64,000 bases of DNA from Enterococcus malodoratus ATCC 43197 (GCF_000407185.1 NZ_KE136484.1:1-64000); one strand, 5' to 3'. Shown: positions 9,158 to 19,986, numbered from the stretch's first letter. The notes: generated by a model not told the origin, from the sequence alone. Made by a program: numbers and translations.

Positions 9158-9961
9158 TCAGCTTAGTAACAAGGCATCGTCTTTGAGTTCGACACCCGAG
9201 TTTTGATGAAAAAGTTCCATCAATTTTGGTACCGTCAAATTTTTCTTTTCTGCTTGATTAAGATCTAATGCAATTTGTCCCTGGTGCAACATAATGATGC
9301 GATTGCCGTAACGAATGGCATCTTCCATATTATGTGTGACCATGAATGCTGTCAGTTCTTGTTCGCGGATCAAGCGTTCGGTCAACTCCATAACCGTTAG
9401 CGAAGTCTTCGGATCGAGTGCTGCTGTATGTTCATCAAGTAAAATTAGATCTGGGCGTTGCAATGTCGCCATTAGTAATGTGATCGCTTGACGTTGTCCA
9501 CCAGAAAGCAAACCAATTTCCGCATCTAATCGATTTTCCAAATTCAGATTCAGCATTGCTAATTGTTCTTGGAAGAAACTACGATCTTTACTTTTTACAC
9601 CTAGGGAGAAACCACGCTTGTGTCCACGCTTCATCGCTAGTGCCAAATTTTCTTCTACAGATAAACGGACAGCGGTCCCCATCTTAGGATCTTGGAAGAC
9701 ACGGCTGATTTTTTTTGAACGACGTGTAACAGATTGTTTTGTAATGTCTTCTTCATTCAAAAACATTTTACCTTCTTCGATCGGCAAAGTACCGGCGACA
9801 CTATTCAATAAGGTCGATTTACCTGCACCATTTCCACCGATGATTGTAACAAATTCTCCTGGGGCAAGACTTAGGTTGATTCCGCGCAATACATGATTTT
9901 CATTAACTGTTCCGCGCTCAAAATATTGATGAAGATTATTGATTCTTAAGACTGGTTGCAT
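9158..9961 (-). CDS. ABC importer ATP-binding protein (TrpX-type amino-acid system)
   Basis: This is the ATPase of a three-gene import system. The 267-residue protein has Walker A GGNGAGKST (about residue 42), signature LSGGQRQA (about 154), Walker B LILLDEHTAAL and the switch histidine in MVTHNME. It overlaps the permease gene by 26 bases, which indicates tight coupling. The trio (PF04392-type binding protein, LivH-like permease, ATPase) has been predicted in Firmicutes to take up tryptophan or other aromatic amino acids. The Tyr/Phe-rich leader peptide upstream here points to an aromatic amino acid, but the substrate is not shown by this sequence. Confidence 0.88.
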   Translation of the reverse strand: MQPVLRINNLHQYFERGTVNENHVLRGINLSLAPGEFVTIIGGNGAGKSTLLNSVAGTLPIEEGKMFLNEEDITKQSVTRRSKKISRVFQDPKMGTAVRLSVEENLALAMKRGHKRGFSLGVKSKDRSFFQEQLAMLNLNLENRLDAEIGLLSGGQRQAITLLMATLQRPDLILLDEHTAALDPKTSLTVMELTERLIREQELTAFMVTHNMEDAIRYGNRIIMLHQGQIALDLNQAEKKNLTVPKLMELFHQNSGVELKDDALLLS

Positions 9962-10859
9962 CTGTATCTGCCCCTTTCTTTTTTGTTTTTAAGGTGAATT
10001 TTGAACGAATTTGCGGTAAGGATAAACAAATAACTAAGACAATTGCTGAAGCCAATTTAGAATCGGTCGGCTCGACATTCATTTCGAATACCAAGGCCAG
10101 AATGAAGCGGTAAATAATTGCTCCGGCCACAATCGTAATCAAACGGATAAGGATCGGCTTATTATGAAGCAGAACTTCTGCGATGATAATCGAGGCCAAC
10201 CCAATAACAATCGTCCCCACACCTGCGTTCAAATCGGCAAAGCCGTTATTTTGTGCTAATAGAGCGCCTGAAAGTGCGATGCTGCCATTCGAGATCATAT
10301 AACCTACTAATTTCATATTTTCTGTTTTGATCCCATTTGCCTCACTCATATCTGGGTTGTCACCGGTTGCTCGAACGGCTAATCCGATCTCAGTTCTGAA
10401 AAATAGAACTAGCAGTAAGATAACCAGCAGGACAATCAATAGACCAACTAGAATAACGGCATTATTCTTAGTTAATCCCATGTCTTGTGCAGCTGTGAAA
10501 ATAGTGCTTTCTCCTAGTAAAGCAATATTAGGTGCCCCCATTACCCGAGAAGTAATGGAGTATAGACCGGTCATGGTAATGATCCCAGCAAGCAGTGCAG
10601 GAATTTTAAATTTTGTATTCAGGATACCGGTAACGAGACCAGCTAACATTCCCCCGCCAAAGGCTAACAAAGTCGCGAGGACTGGATGTATACCATTAAC
10701 GATGCCAATCGCCGCGATCCCGCCGCCCAAAGGAAAGCTTCCCTCGGCGGTCAGATCGGCAATATCTAAAATTCGAAAAGTCATGTAAACTCCAATGGCC
10801 AATAATGACCAGAGCATACCTTGTGACGTCGCTGATAATAACAGAGTGATAACATTCAT
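9936..10859 (-). CDS. ABC importer permease (TrpX-type system)
   Basis: This 307-residue integral membrane protein is of the branched-chain-type permease family (BPD_transp_2). About eight or nine hydrophobic segments are visible, with the typical start LLLSATSQGMLWSLLAIGVYMTF and the later VGTIVIGLASIIIAEVLL. Its C-terminal tail is charged (LKTKKKGADTDA). It is the only permease gene, so a homodimer is likely. It lies between the lipoprotein and ATPase genes and overlaps the latter. Confidence 0.88.
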   Translation of the reverse strand: MNVITLLLSATSQGMLWSLLAIGVYMTFRILDIADLTAEGSFPLGGGIAAIGIVNGIHPVLATLLAFGGGMLAGLVTGILNTKFKIPALLAGIITMTGLYSITSRVMGAPNIALLGESTIFTAAQDMGLTKNNAVILVGLLIVLLVILLLVLFFRTEIGLAVRATGDNPDMSEANGIKTENMKLVGYMISNGSIALSGALLAQNNGFADLNAGVGTIVIGLASIIIAEVLLHNKPILIRLITIVAGAIIYRFILALVFEMNVEPTDSKLASAIVLVICLSLPQIRSKFTLKTKKKGADTDATSLKNQ

Positions 10860-10902
10860 GATTCTTCCTTCTTTCTCTGTGGTGCTGTTCTAAATAATTT
10901 CT

Positions 10903-11868
10903 TTATTTTGGTTCTTTAATACTATCTGGATCAATTCCTAAGGCCTCCGCCATATCTTTATTAACAACTAATTTTAGTGTGTCAGCTGATTCAACAGGTG
11001 TATCTTCAGGTTTTGCATCACCATCCAAAATTTTGGCAGCCATTTTACCTGTTTGTTTACCAAGTGATTTGTAGTCGATCCCCACAGTTGCCAATCCACC
11101 ACCATCTATTTGTTCTGTTGAACCTGCGACCAATGGGATTTTCTTTTCTTTTACTACATCGCCGATTACGGCTGCTGCACTGGCGAAAGTATTATCTGTC
11201 GGGACGTAGATTCCGTCCGTTTCATTAGCTAGTGATTCTGTGACTTGTTGAACATCGTTCGTTGTGTTAGCAGTTTTCGTTTTAACTTCAACACCGGCTT
11301 TTTTCAACGCCTTTTCAGCAAGATCGGCTTGGATTTTTGAGTTGGCTTCACCGGCGTTATACATGATTCCGATTGATTTAGCATCAGGAACGATCGATAA
11401 TAATAGATCGATTTGTTTATCAATCGGTACCATATCGGTTGTCCCTGTGACATTTCCACCAGGTTTTTTGTCGCTTTTAACTAATTTTGCTTCTTCTAAA
11501 TCAGTAACGGCAGTAACCGTGATAGGTATTTCAGTCGTTACATTTAATAAAGATTGAGCGGCTGGGGTAGCAACTCCTAGCAATAGATCAGGCTCATCCT
11601 TCACTAGTTTTTCACTCATACTTTTAAGATTGTCTTGATTGTTTTGCGCATTTTGATAGTCGATTTTCAGGTTATCGTCTTCTTTATAGCCGCCCTCCGC
11701 TAAACCTTCTTTGAAACCTTCATAAGCATTATCCAAAGAGGGATGTTCAACTAACTGTAGGACACCTACTTTTTTTGTGTCATCGCTGCTGTCAGCTTCT
11801 TTGCTGCCGCAAGCACCTAACATCAATAAACTTACCAAACCAATTCCTGCTAATACTGTTTTTTTCAT
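10903..11868 (-). CDS. ABC importer substrate-binding lipoprotein (TrpX-type)
   Basis: This is a PF04392-type binding protein of 321 residues anchored outside the membrane as a lipoprotein. The signal peptide MKKTVLAGIGLVSLLMLGAC ends in a clear lipobox LGAC. The mature part has the two-lobe pattern with VGVLQLVEHPSLDNAYEGF near the start and YVPTDNTFASAAAV in the second half. I take the ATG at 11868, preceded by GGGAGAG; an ATG at 11889 directly abuts the attenuator T-run and would add seven charged residues. It is the first structural gene after the attenuator and should be switched by it. Confidence 0.88.
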   Translation of the reverse strand: MKKTVLAGIGLVSLLMLGACGSKEADSSDDTKKVGVLQLVEHPSLDNAYEGFKEGLAEGGYKEDDNLKIDYQNAQNNQDNLKSMSEKLVKDEPDLLLGVATPAAQSLLNVTTEIPITVTAVTDLEEAKLVKSDKKPGGNVTGTTDMVPIDKQIDLLLSIVPDAKSIGIMYNAGEANSKIQADLAEKALKKAGVEVKTKTANTTNDVQQVTESLANETDGIYVPTDNTFASAAAVIGDVVKEKKIPLVAGSTEQIDGGGLATVGIDYKSLGKQTGKMAAKILDGDAKPEDTPVESADTLKLVVNKDMAEALGIDPDSIKEPK

Positions 11869-11889
11869 AATTTTCTCTCCCTTTTTCAT

Positions 11890-11934
11890 AAAAAAATCAC
11901 CCGCTTAGAATTGACGAAACTCTAAGTGGGTGAT
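11890..11934 (-). terminator. Attenuator terminator before the ABC importer
   Basis: On the minus strand the stem ATCACCCACTTAGA / TCTAAGCGGGTGAT (13 of 14 paired) is followed by seven T and then at once by the ATG at 11889. Its 5' arm contains CCACTTAGA (11929-11921), which is exactly complementary to TCTAAGTGG at 11972-11964. A competing antiterminator can therefore form. This arrangement is that of an attenuator rather than a gene end. Confidence 0.85.
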
Positions 11935-12067
11935 ACGAATACAAAAATAGTATGATTCTTCAGCCACTTAGATTTCTCTATGCGGCCGTTGGTACGTCGA
12001 AATGCTCTAGCCATCATAGATACAAAAAACACTTAAGTTGTTTGTATCCATCGTGATGAATACAAAC
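11935..12067 (-). promoter_or_regulatory. Attenuator leader RNA with competing stems
   Basis: The minus strand shows a 12-bp hairpin at 12067-12040 (GTTTGTATTCATC with GATGGATACAAAC) that begins one base after the leader-peptide stop codon. Its 3' arm can alternatively pair with TTTGTATC at about 12027-12019. Further on is TCTAAGTGG (11972-11964), complementary to the terminator 5' arm. No T-box signature (AAGGGTGGTACCGCG type) is present. The pattern fits ribosome-position-dependent attenuation. The exact folding was not computed. Confidence 0.7.
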
Positions 12068-12127
12068 CTATCTAAAATAGCTAAAGTAATAGCGGTTATT
12101 CAGTTGTGAGTTTTGTTTGTTCAGCAT
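12068..12127 (-). CDS. Leader peptide, Tyr/Phe-rich (19 aa)
   Basis: A 19-codon frame encodes MLNKQNSQLNNRYYFSYFR and ends in TAG. It has a strong ribosome binding site: GGAGG 8 bases before the ATG. Five of its last seven residues are Tyr or Phe (codons 13-18), and the stop codon abuts the first hairpin arm. This is the architecture of amino-acid-sensing leader peptides such as PheL or TrpL. Slow decoding of Tyr or Phe codons would hold the ribosome over the first arm. I do not know a described homologue. Confidence 0.75.
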   Translation of the reverse strand: MLNKQNSQLNNRYYFSYFR

Positions 12128-12160
12128 GAGAACAACCTCCAACTTGTTAAGATGTAGATT

Positions 12161-12189
12161 AGTATACGTTAAGAAAAATGAGATGTCAA
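12161..12189 (-). promoter_or_regulatory. Promoter of the leader peptide/ABC importer operon
   Basis: On the minus strand there is a consensus -35 box TTGACA (12189-12184), a 17-base spacer and TATACT (12166-12161). The leader-peptide ribosome binding site follows about 20 bases after the -10 box, so the leader is transcribed. Confidence 0.88.
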
Positions 12190-12201
12190 TAATAAAACGA
12201 A

Positions 12202-12218
12202 GAATATTCTGAATATTC
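12202..12218. repeat. Tandem palindrome GAATATTC x2, possible operator
   Basis: Two copies of the 8-bp palindrome GAATATTC are separated by one T (12202-12209 and 12211-12218). They lie 12 to 28 bases upstream of the -35 box of the importer promoter, where an activator or repressor could bind. Confidence 0.45.
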
Positions 12219-12304
12219 AAAAATGTAAAAAGAATTGACTTAATTGATTCTTACTGAAAGTTTTAAGAAAAGTTTGCGGAGTGCGGTTTTAAGCAAGAAG
12301 GCTA

Positions 12305-12333
12305 TTGACTTTTATATGATCGTCGTGTATCAT
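12305..12333 (+). promoter_or_regulatory. rpoBC promoter
   Basis: The promoter has TTGACT (12305-12310), a 17-base spacer and TATCAT (12328-12333). It implies a leader of about 235 bases before rpoB. Confidence 0.82.
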
Positions 12334-12339
12334 AATAAG

Positions 12340-12574
12340 TTGCTAAAACTATCTGAACTGATAAAAGGCAGGAACGAAATATTGTCCGTTCCGGCTTTTA
12401 AATAGGGAAACAAAAGTAGAAGCTCGCGAATATTTTCAAGAGAACGTTCTATTTTTGGTTTTTTTTTGCCTAAAAGCCGCAAAAAATGTCGGGTGTTACA
12501 GTAATTTAATCTCTGTAATATAAATGTAATTTATCTTCGGATCGGTTTTCAAACTTTTAAGAGGGGTGAAGAAC
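12340..12574 (+). promoter_or_regulatory. rpoB leader RNA, candidate Lacto-rpoB motif
   Basis: The long untranslated leader contains a hairpin at 12363-12399 (GGAACG / CGTTCC with outer AAAAG / CTTTT) and a U-rich segment near 12460. A conserved RNA called Lacto-rpoB has been reported upstream of rpoB in Lactobacillales. Position and lineage fit, but I have not matched its consensus base by base. Confidence 0.5.
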
Positions 12575-15500
12575 TTGGCTGGACACGTAGTGAAATACGG
12601 AAAACACCGAGAACGTAGAAGCTTCGCACAAATCAGTGAAGTGTTGGAATTACCGAATTTGATCGAAATTCAAACAGATTCTTATCAATGGTTCTTAGAT
12701 GAGGGCTTACGAGAAATGTTTGAAGACATTTTGCCAATTGAAGATTTTAATGGAAACTTGTCACTTGAATTTGTTGACTATGAATTGAAAGAACCTAAAT
12801 ACACGGTAGCAGAGGCTCGTTCACACGATGCAAACTATTCTGCACCATTACATGTTGTATTACGTCTAGTAAATCGCGAAACCGGCGAAATCAAATCCCA
12901 AGAAGTATTCTTTGGCGATTTCCCATTAATGACAGAACAAGGAACGTTCATCATTAATGGAGCTGAACGGGTTATCGTTTCCCAATTAGTTCGTTCTCCA
13001 GGCGTTTATTTCCACGGAAAAGTGGATAAAAACGGAAAAGAAGGATTTGGCTCAACAGTCATCCCTAACCGTGGCGCATGGTTAGAAATGGAAACAGATG
13101 CGAAAGACATTTCTTATGTACGTATCGACCGTACACGTAAAATTCCTTTGACCACGTTAGTTCGTGCATTAGGATTTGGCTCTGATGATACGATTTTTGA
13201 AATCTTTGGAGAAAGCGAATCATTACGCAACACGATCGAGAAAGACTTGCACAAAAACCCAAGTGACTCTCGTACTGAAGAAGGTTTGAAAGATGTATAC
13301 GAACGTTTACGTCCCGGCGAACCAAAAACGGCAGACAGCTCTCGTAGTTTGTTAACCGCCCGTTTCTTCGATCCAAAACGTTACGACTTAGCAAATGTTG
13401 GTCGTTACAAAGTAAATAAAAAATTGGACCTTAAAACACGTCTATTGAACTTGACCTTAGCTGAAACGTTGATCGATCCTGAAACAGGTGAAATCATCGT
13501 CGAAAAAGGAACCGTTCTTACTCATCAAGTGATGGAAGAGACACTTGGCTCTCACTTGGAAAATGGTTTGAACTCGGTCACTTACTATCCATCTGAAGAT
13601 GCTGTTGTGACGGATCCAATGACGGTTCAAGTAATTAAAGTATTTTCACCAAAAGATCCAGAACGTGAAGTAACTGTAATCGGGAATGCTTATCCTGATT
13701 CTTCTGTACGGACAGTTCGACCAGGCGATATTATTGCCTCAATGAGCTATTTCTTGAACTTGATGGAAGGTATCGGCAATGTCGATGACATCGACCATTT
13801 AGGAAATCGCCGTATCCGTTCAGTCGGTGAATTATTACAAAATCAATTCCGTATCGGGTTAGCTCGTATGGAACGTGTTGTTCGCGAACGTATGTCAATT
13901 CAAGACCAAGAAACATTGACGCCGCAACAATTGATCAACATTCGTCCAGTTGTTGCCAGTATCAAAGAATTCTTCGGTTCTTCTCAGTTGTCACAGTTCA
14001 TGGACCAAACCAATCCACTAGGGGAATTGACGCACAAACGTCGTCTATCTGCCTTAGGGCCTGGTGGTTTGACTCGTGACCGTGCAGGTTATGAAGTTCG
14101 AGACGTTCACTATTCTCACTATGGCCGTATGTGTCCGATTGAAACACCCGAAGGTCCCAATATCGGGCTGATCAACAGTTTGGCTTCTTATGCGAAAGTC
14201 AATAAGTTTGGCTTCATTGAAACACCTTACCGCCGGGTCGATCGTTCAACTGGCCGTGTAACAGATAAAATTGATTACTTAACAGCAGATATTGAAGACC
14301 ATTACGTTGTTGCCCAAGCGAACAGTAAGTTAAATGATGACGGAACATTCGTTGAAGAAGTCGTTATGGCTCGTGCCACTTCTGAAAACTTGGAAGTAAC
14401 GATCGATAAAGTTGATTACATGGACGTATCACCTAAGCAAGTAGTTGCAGTTGCGACAGCTTGTATTCCTTTCTTGGAAAATGATGACTCCAACCGTGCC
14501 TTGATGGGTGCCAACATGCAGCGTCAAGCAGTACCGTTGATTCAACCACGTTCTCCATGGGTTGGTACTGGTATGGAATACAAAGCAGCGCATGACTCAG
14601 GTGCCGCTTTGCTATGTAAAAACGAAGGTGTTGTTGAATTCGTTGATGCTCACGAAGTACGTGTACGTCGCGACAATGGCGCATTAGATAAATACGATAT
14701 CACTAAGTTCCGCCGTTCAAACTCAGGAACAAGCTACAATCAACGTCCATTAGTTGGATTAGGTGAAAAAGTAGATGTTGGCGATATCTTAGCTGACGGA
14801 CCTTCAATGGAAAACGGCGAATTGGCTTTAGGTCAAAACGTTGTCGTGGCCTTCATGACTTGGGAAGGGTATAACTATGAAGATGCCATCATCATGAGCC
14901 GTCGCTTGGTGAAAGATGATGTCTACACTTCGATTCATATTGAAGAATACGAATCAGAAGCACGTGATACGAAATTAGGACCTGAAGAAATCACTCGCGA
15001 GATCCCTAACGTTGGGGAAGACGCATTGAAGAACTTAGACGAAATGGGAATTATCCGCATTGGTGCCGAAGTTCATGACGGGGATTTATTAGTTGGTAAA
15101 GTCACTCCTAAAGGGGTAACTGAACTATCTGCTGAAGAACGCTTGTTACACGCAATCTTCGGAGAAAAAGCCCGCGAAGTTCGCGATACGTCTTTACGTG
15201 TTCCTCACGGTGGCGGCGGAATCGTTCATGATGTGAAGATCTTTACTCGTGAAGCAGGCGACGAATTATCTCCAGGTGTGAATATGTTAGTGCGCGTATA
15301 TATCGTGCAAAAACGTAAGATTCATGAAGGAGACAAAATGGCCGGCCGTCACGGAAACAAAGGGGTCGTTTCTCGGATTATGCCGGAAGAAGATATGCCA
15401 TTCTTACCAGACGGCACACCAGTTGATATCATGTTGAATCCACTAGGGGTACCATCTCGGATGAACATTGGGCAAGTATTGGAATTACACTTAGGTATGG

Positions 15501-16192
15501 CAGCTCGGCAACTAGGTATCCATGTTGCAACACCAGTTTTTGATGGCGCGCAAGATAGCGATGTTTGGGAAACTGTTCGTGAAGCTCGTATGGCGGCAGA
15601 CGCTAAGACTGTTCTTTACGACGGACGTACAGGGGAACCATTTGATAATCGTATTTCTGTTGGTGTTATGTACATGATTAAATTGGCCCACATGGTCGAT
15701 GATAAATTGCATGCTCGTTCAATCGGACCTTACTCTCTTGTTACGCAGCAACCATTGGGTGGTAAAGCTCAATTTGGTGGACAACGTTTCGGGGAAATGG
15801 AAGTTTGGGCACTAGAAGCGTATGGTGCAGCTTATACTTTACAAGAAATCTTGACTTACAAATCAGATGATGTGGTTGGTCGTGTGAAAACTTACGAAGC
15901 CATCGTCAAAGGTGAACCTATTCCAAAACCAGGTGTGCCTGAGTCTTTCCGCGTATTAGTGAAAGAATTACAAGCTCTTGGTTTAGATATGCAAGTCTTA
16001 GATATTAATGACAAAGAAATCGAGTTGCGAGACATGGACGATGACGATGATGACTTGATCACAGTTGACGCTTTGACGAAATATGCAGAACAACAACAAT
16101 CTGCAAAACAAGTTGAAGAACAAGCAGCTGCTGAAAAAGCTGAGCAAAAATCTGATTTGATCCAAGAAATCGAAACTGCCGAAGACTTATAA
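12575..16192 (+). CDS. rpoB: DNA-directed RNA polymerase beta subunit RpoB
   Basis: RpoB forms, with RpoC, the catalytic core of RNA polymerase. The 1205-residue protein starts with a TTG codon ([15 protein letters not shown] as written, read as Met), placed 8 bases after GAGGGG; a GTG at 12566 overlaps that ribosome binding site and is rejected. The rifampicin region reads [20 protein letters not shown] and then [10 protein letters not shown], which is the unmutated susceptible form at the usual positions. The acidic C-terminus ([15 protein letters not shown]) and a short Gln/Glu/Ala-rich tail are typical of enterococci. It is co-transcribed with rpoC. Confidence 0.98.
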   Translation: MAGHVVKYGKHRERRSFAQISEVLELPNLIEIQTDSYQWFLDEGLREMFEDILPIEDFNGNLSLEFVDYELKEPKYTVAEARSHDANYSAPLHVVLRLVNRETGEIKSQEVFFGDFPLMTEQGTFIINGAERVIVSQLVRSPGVYFHGKVDKNGKEGFGSTVIPNRGAWLEMETDAKDISYVRIDRTRKIPLTTLVRALGFGSDDTIFEIFGESESLRNTIEKDLHKNPSDSRTEEGLKDVYERLRPGEPKTADSSRSLLTARFFDPKRYDLANVGRYKVNKKLDLKTRLLNLTLAETLIDPETGEIIVEKGTVLTHQVMEETLGSHLENGLNSVTYYPSEDAVVTDPMTVQVIKVFSPKDPEREVTVIGNAYPDSSVRTVRPGDIIASMSYFLNLMEGIGNVDDIDHLGNRRIRSVGELLQNQFRIGLARMERVVRERMSIQDQETLTPQQLINIRPVVASIKEFFGSSQLSQFMDQTNPLGELTHKRRLSALGPGGLTRDRAGYEVRDVHYSHYGRMCPIETPEGPNIGLINSLASYAKVNKFGFIETPYRRVDRSTGRVTDKIDYLTADIEDHYVVAQANSKLNDDGTFVEEVVMARATSENLEVTIDKVDYMDVSPKQVVAVATACIPFLENDDSNRALMGANMQRQAVPLIQPRSPWVGTGMEYKAAHDSGAALLCKNEGVVEFVDAHEVRVRRDNGALDKYDITKFRRSNSGTSYNQRPLVGLGEKVDVGDILADGPSMENGELALGQNVVVAFMTWEGYNYEDAIIMSRRLVKDDVYTSIHIEEYESEARDTKLGPEEITREIPNVGEDALKNLDEMGIIRIGAEVHDGDLLVGKVTPKGVTELSAEERLLHAIFGEKAREVRDTSLRVPHGGGGIVHDVKIFTREAGDELSPGVNMLVRVYIVQKRKIHEGDKMAGRHGNKGVVSRIMPEEDMPFLPDGTPVDIMLNPLGVPSRMNIGQVLELHLGMAARQLGIHVATPVFDGAQDSDVWETVREARMAADAKTVLYDGRTGEPFDNRISVGVMYMIKLAHMVDDKLHARSIGPYSLVTQQPLGGKAQFGGQRFGEMEVWALEAYGAAYTLQEILTYKSDDVVGRVKTYEAIVKGEPIPKPGVPESFRVLVKELQALGLDMQVLDINDKEIELRDMDDDDDDLITVDALTKYAEQQQSAKQVEEQAAAEKAEQKSDLIQEIETAEDL

Positions 16193-16210
16193 GAGTCACA
16201 CTTGCCATAT

Positions 16211-16239
16211 GTAAGTCAGCTAACTCCTAGCTGACTTAC
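16211..16239 (+). other. Strong stem-loop between rpoB and rpoC
   Basis: A perfect 12-bp stem, GTAAGTCAGCTA paired with TAGCTGACTTAC, encloses a 5-base loop. No T-run follows, so it is not an ordinary terminator. It ends about 14 bases before the rpoC ribosome binding site and could be a processing or mRNA-stability site. Confidence 0.7.
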
Positions 16240-16266
16240 GATAAAATGAAATGGAGGGAAACCCTT

Positions 16267-19200
16267 TTGATCGATGTAAATAAATTCGAAAGTATGCAAA
16301 TAGGTTTGGCTTCTCCTGAAAAAATCAGAAGCTGGTCTTACGGTGAAGTAAAAAAACCGGAAACCATTAACTATCGTACATTGAAACCTGAACGTGAAGG
16401 GTTATTCGATGAAAGAATTTTTGGGCCAACCAAAGACTGGGAATGTGCCTGTGGAAAATACAAACGGATTCGTTATAAAGGAATTGTCTGCGACCGTTGT
16501 GGTGTTGAAGTTACCCGTTCGAAAGTTCGTCGTGAACGGATGGGTCACATCGAATTAGCAGCGCCTGTAACACATATCTGGTATTTCAAAGGAATTCCTT
16601 CTCGGATGGGTCTTGTATTAGATATGAGTCCTCGTGCGTTAGAAGAAATCATCTACTTTGCATCTTATGTCGTAATCGATCCAGGTAATACAAGCCTAGA
16701 GAAAAAACAATTATTGACTGAACGTGAATACCGTGAAAAACGTGATCAATATGGTCAAGAATTTCATGCAGCAATGGGTGCTGAAGCGATCAAACAATTA
16801 CTAGATAAAGTCGATCTAGATGGTGAGTCAGCAGAATTAAAAGAAGAGTTGAAAACAGCTCAAGGTCAAAAACGGACACGTGCGATTCGTCGTTTAGATG
16901 TTCTGGAAGCATTCCGTTCATCTGGAAATCTTCCAGGTTGGATGGTCATGGATGTTATCCCTGTCATCCCGCCAGATCTACGTCCAATGGTTCAACTAGA
17001 AGGTGGTCGTTTTGCGACTTCCGACTTGAATGACCTATATCGTCGCGTAATCAATCGTAACAACCGCTTGAAACGTTTGTTAGACTTGAATGCACCAAAT
17101 ATTATTGTTCAAAATGAGAAACGGATGCTGCAAGAAGCAGTTGATGCTTTGATTGATAATGGTCGTCGCGGCCGTCCAGTAACCGGACCAGGTAACCGCC
17201 CATTGAAATCTCTATCTCACATGTTGAAAGGGAAACAAGGTCGTTTCCGTCAAAACTTGCTGGGTAAACGTGTCGATTACTCTGCTCGTTCAGTTATCGT
17301 TGTTGGACCTTTCTTGAAGATGTATCAATGTGGTCTGCCGAAAGAAATGGCGATCGAATTATTCAAACCTTTCGTAATGAAAGAATTGGTTCAACGCGAA
17401 ATTGCTTCAAATATCAAAAATGCAAAACGTAAAATCGAACGTCAAGAAGACGTTGTTTGGGATGTCTTAGAAGAAGTCATCAGAGAACATCCTGTTTTAC
17501 TTAACCGGGCACCTACATTGCATAGATTAGGTATCCAAGCATTCGAGCCAATCTTAGTTGAAGGTCGTGCAATCCGTCTTCATCCACTAGTATGTGAAGC
17601 CTATAATGCCGATTTCGATGGAGACCAAATGGCTGTCCATTTACCATTAGGAGAAGAAGCACAAGCTGAAGCTCGTATGTTGATGCTTGCCGCAACACAT
17701 ATCTTGAACCCTAAAGATGGTAAACCAGTTGTTACGCCTTCTCAAGATATGGTCTTAGGTAACTATTACCTGACTATGGAAGAAGAAGGCCGTGAAGGCG
17801 AAGGAATGATCTTCCGTGACATGAATGAAGCTGTGTTAGCATGGCGCAATGGGTATGTCCATTTGCATTCACGTGTGGCTGTTGACCCTAATACGTTAGG
17901 CGACAAACCATTCACTGAAGAACAAAAAGAGCGTATGCTGATCACGACTGTTGGGAAAATTATTTTCAACGAGATCATGCCGCAAGAATTCCCTTATTTG
18001 AACGAACCAACTGATTTCAACTTAACGCAATACACACCTGATAAATATTTTGTTGAAAAAGGTGTCGATATTCCTGCAGCGATCAAAGAACAAGAAATTA
18101 TCTTGCCATTCAAGAAGAAAAATCTTGGGAACATTATCGCTGAAGTCTTCAAACGTTTCAAAGTCACTGATACATCAATGATGCTTGACCGTATGAAAGA
18201 CTTAGGATACAAACATTCAACAATGGCTGGTATGACCGTTGGTATCGCGGATATCATGGCACTGGCAGAAAAACAAGAAATCATCGACAATGCCCACAAA
18301 CAAGTCGGCACGATCACGAAACAATTCCGTCGTGGTTTGATCACTGATGATGAACGTTATGAACGAGTTATCGCCGTTTGGAATGCAGCAAAAGATGAAA
18401 TCCAACAACGACTAATGGAATCATTGGATGCTAAGAACCCAATCTTCATGATGTCTGATTCTGGAGCCCGTGGTAACATCTCCAACTTTACTCAGCTTGC
18501 TGGTATGCGTGGACTGATGGCCGCTCCGAATGGACAAATCATGGAATTGCCGATCATCTCAAACTTCCGTGAAGGTCTATCTGTCTTGGAAATGTTTATC
18601 TCGACTCACGGGGCTCGTAAAGGGATGACCGATACCGCCTTGAAGACAGCCGATTCAGGTTACTTGACTCGTCGTTTGGTTGACGTTGCCCAAGATGTTA
18701 TCGTTCGTGAAGAAGATTGTGGAACTGATCGCGGGTTGGAAATTTCTGCGATCCGTGAAGGCAATGAAATCATCGAATCATTAGAAGAACGTCTAGTTGG
18801 ACGTTATACACAAAAAGCTGTTAAACATCCTGAAACAGGCGAAGTTCTTTTACCTGCTGATGCGCTGATCAGTGAAGCTGATGCAAAACGTCTTATTGAC
18901 GCCGGCGTAGAAAAATTAACGATTCGCTCAGTCTTTACATGTAATACCAAACATGGTGTATGTAAACATTGTTACGGCCGTAACTTGGCAACTGGCGATG
19001 ATGTTGAAGTTGGTGAGGCAGTTGGTACTATCGCTGCTCAATCAATCGGTGAACCAGGTACTCAGTTAACCATGCGTACATTCCATACCGGTGGGGTTGC
19101 CGGAGATGATATCACACAAGGTCTTCCTCGTGTCCAAGAAATCTTCGAAGCACGTAATCCTAAAGGTTTGGCTGTTATCACTGAGGTTACTGGTGAAGTT

Positions 19201-19920
19201 GTAGAAATCGCTGAAGACGCTGCGACTCGTTCGAAAGAAGTTACTGTTAAGGGTGAAACAGATACTCGTACCTATACAGTTCCTTATACTGCCCGTATGA
19301 AAGTCGCTGAAGGTGATTTGATTCACCGTGGCGAACGCTTGACAGAAGGTTCAATCGATCCTAAACACTTGTTGCAAGTGCGTGATGTGATTTCAGTTGA
19401 AACTTACTTGCTACGTGAAGTACAACGCGTTTACCGGATGCAAGGGGTTGAAATCGGCGATAAACATATTGAAGTAATGGTTCGTCAAATGTTGCGTAAA
19501 GTCCGCGTTATGGACCCAGGCGATACAGATATCTTGCCAGGTACATTGCTGGATATTGCTGACTTTAAAGATCAAAACTACAATACGCTGGTTGCCGGCG
19601 GTACGCCTGCGACATCTCGTCCAGTCTTGCTTGGTATTACCAAAGCTTCATTGGAAACAAACAGCTTCTTATCTGCTGCATCATTCCAAGAAACAACTCG
19701 TGTCTTGACGGATGCTGCAATTCGCGGTAAGAAAGATCCGCTACTTGGATTGAAAGAAAATGTTATCATCGGTAAGATCATCCCTGCTGGTACAGGTATG
19801 GCAACTTACCGCAATATGGAACCTAAAGAAGTCGTTGTGGCAAGCGAAAATGTGTACAGTATCTCTGATATTGAAGCGCAAATGGCTGCCGAAGATGCTT
19901 TGAACAATCCATTAAACTAG
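16267..19920 (+). CDS. rpoC: DNA-directed RNA polymerase beta' subunit RpoC
   Basis: RpoC carries the active-site aspartates of RNA polymerase. The 1217-residue protein has the N-terminal zinc ribbon ([20 protein letters not shown]), the catalytic [12 protein letters not shown], the trigger-loop region and the second zinc-binding group around CGTDRG and CKHCYG. The start is a TTG (read as [13 protein letters not shown]) with GGAGGG 8 bases upstream; an upstream in-frame ATG at 16246 overlaps this ribosome binding site. It ends in [12 protein letters not shown]. Confidence 0.98.
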   Translation: MIDVNKFESMQIGLASPEKIRSWSYGEVKKPETINYRTLKPEREGLFDERIFGPTKDWECACGKYKRIRYKGIVCDRCGVEVTRSKVRRERMGHIELAAPVTHIWYFKGIPSRMGLVLDMSPRALEEIIYFASYVVIDPGNTSLEKKQLLTEREYREKRDQYGQEFHAAMGAEAIKQLLDKVDLDGESAELKEELKTAQGQKRTRAIRRLDVLEAFRSSGNLPGWMVMDVIPVIPPDLRPMVQLEGGRFATSDLNDLYRRVINRNNRLKRLLDLNAPNIIVQNEKRMLQEAVDALIDNGRRGRPVTGPGNRPLKSLSHMLKGKQGRFRQNLLGKRVDYSARSVIVVGPFLKMYQCGLPKEMAIELFKPFVMKELVQREIASNIKNAKRKIERQEDVVWDVLEEVIREHPVLLNRAPTLHRLGIQAFEPILVEGRAIRLHPLVCEAYNADFDGDQMAVHLPLGEEAQAEARMLMLAATHILNPKDGKPVVTPSQDMVLGNYYLTMEEEGREGEGMIFRDMNEAVLAWRNGYVHLHSRVAVDPNTLGDKPFTEEQKERMLITTVGKIIFNEIMPQEFPYLNEPTDFNLTQYTPDKYFVEKGVDIPAAIKEQEIILPFKKKNLGNIIAEVFKRFKVTDTSMMLDRMKDLGYKHSTMAGMTVGIADIMALAEKQEIIDNAHKQVGTITKQFRRGLITDDERYERVIAVWNAAKDEIQQRLMESLDAKNPIFMMSDSGARGNISNFTQLAGMRGLMAAPNGQIMELPIISNFREGLSVLEMFISTHGARKGMTDTALKTADSGYLTRRLVDVAQDVIVREEDCGTDRGLEISAIREGNEIIESLEERLVGRYTQKAVKHPETGEVLLPADALISEADAKRLIDAGVEKLTIRSVFTCNTKHGVCKHCYGRNLATGDDVEVGEAVGTIAAQSIGEPGTQLTMRTFHTGGVAGDDITQGLPRVQEIFEARNPKGLAVITEVTGEVVEIAEDAATRSKEVTVKGETDTRTYTVPYTARMKVAEGDLIHRGERLTEGSIDPKHLLQVRDVISVETYLLREVQRVYRMQGVEIGDKHIEVMVRQMLRKVRVMDPGDTDILPGTLLDIADFKDQNYNTLVAGGTPATSRPVLLGITKASLETNSFLSAASFQETTRVLTDAAIRGKKDPLLGLKENVIIGKIIPAGTGMATYRNMEPKEVVVASENVYSISDIEAQMAAEDALNNPLN

Positions 19921-19947
19921 ATTTGAAGGCTTTGTAAAGCTCATTAG

Positions 19948-19986
19948 AAAGACCACAAGATTCAAAAGAATCTTGTGGTCTTTTTA
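19948..19986 (+). terminator. Terminator of rpoBC
   Basis: The stem AAAGACCACAAGATTC / GAATCTTGTGGTCTTT has an AAAA loop and is followed by T. Confidence 0.93.

Noticed and set aside
11935-12067. T-box riboswitch in front of the ABC importer
   Set aside because: The T-box core and the typical antiterminator bulge sequence are absent, while a translated leader peptide with its own ribosome binding site is present.
13990-14080. Rifampicin-resistance change in rpoB
   Set aside because: The region around [20 protein letters not shown] shows the usual residues of susceptible strains.
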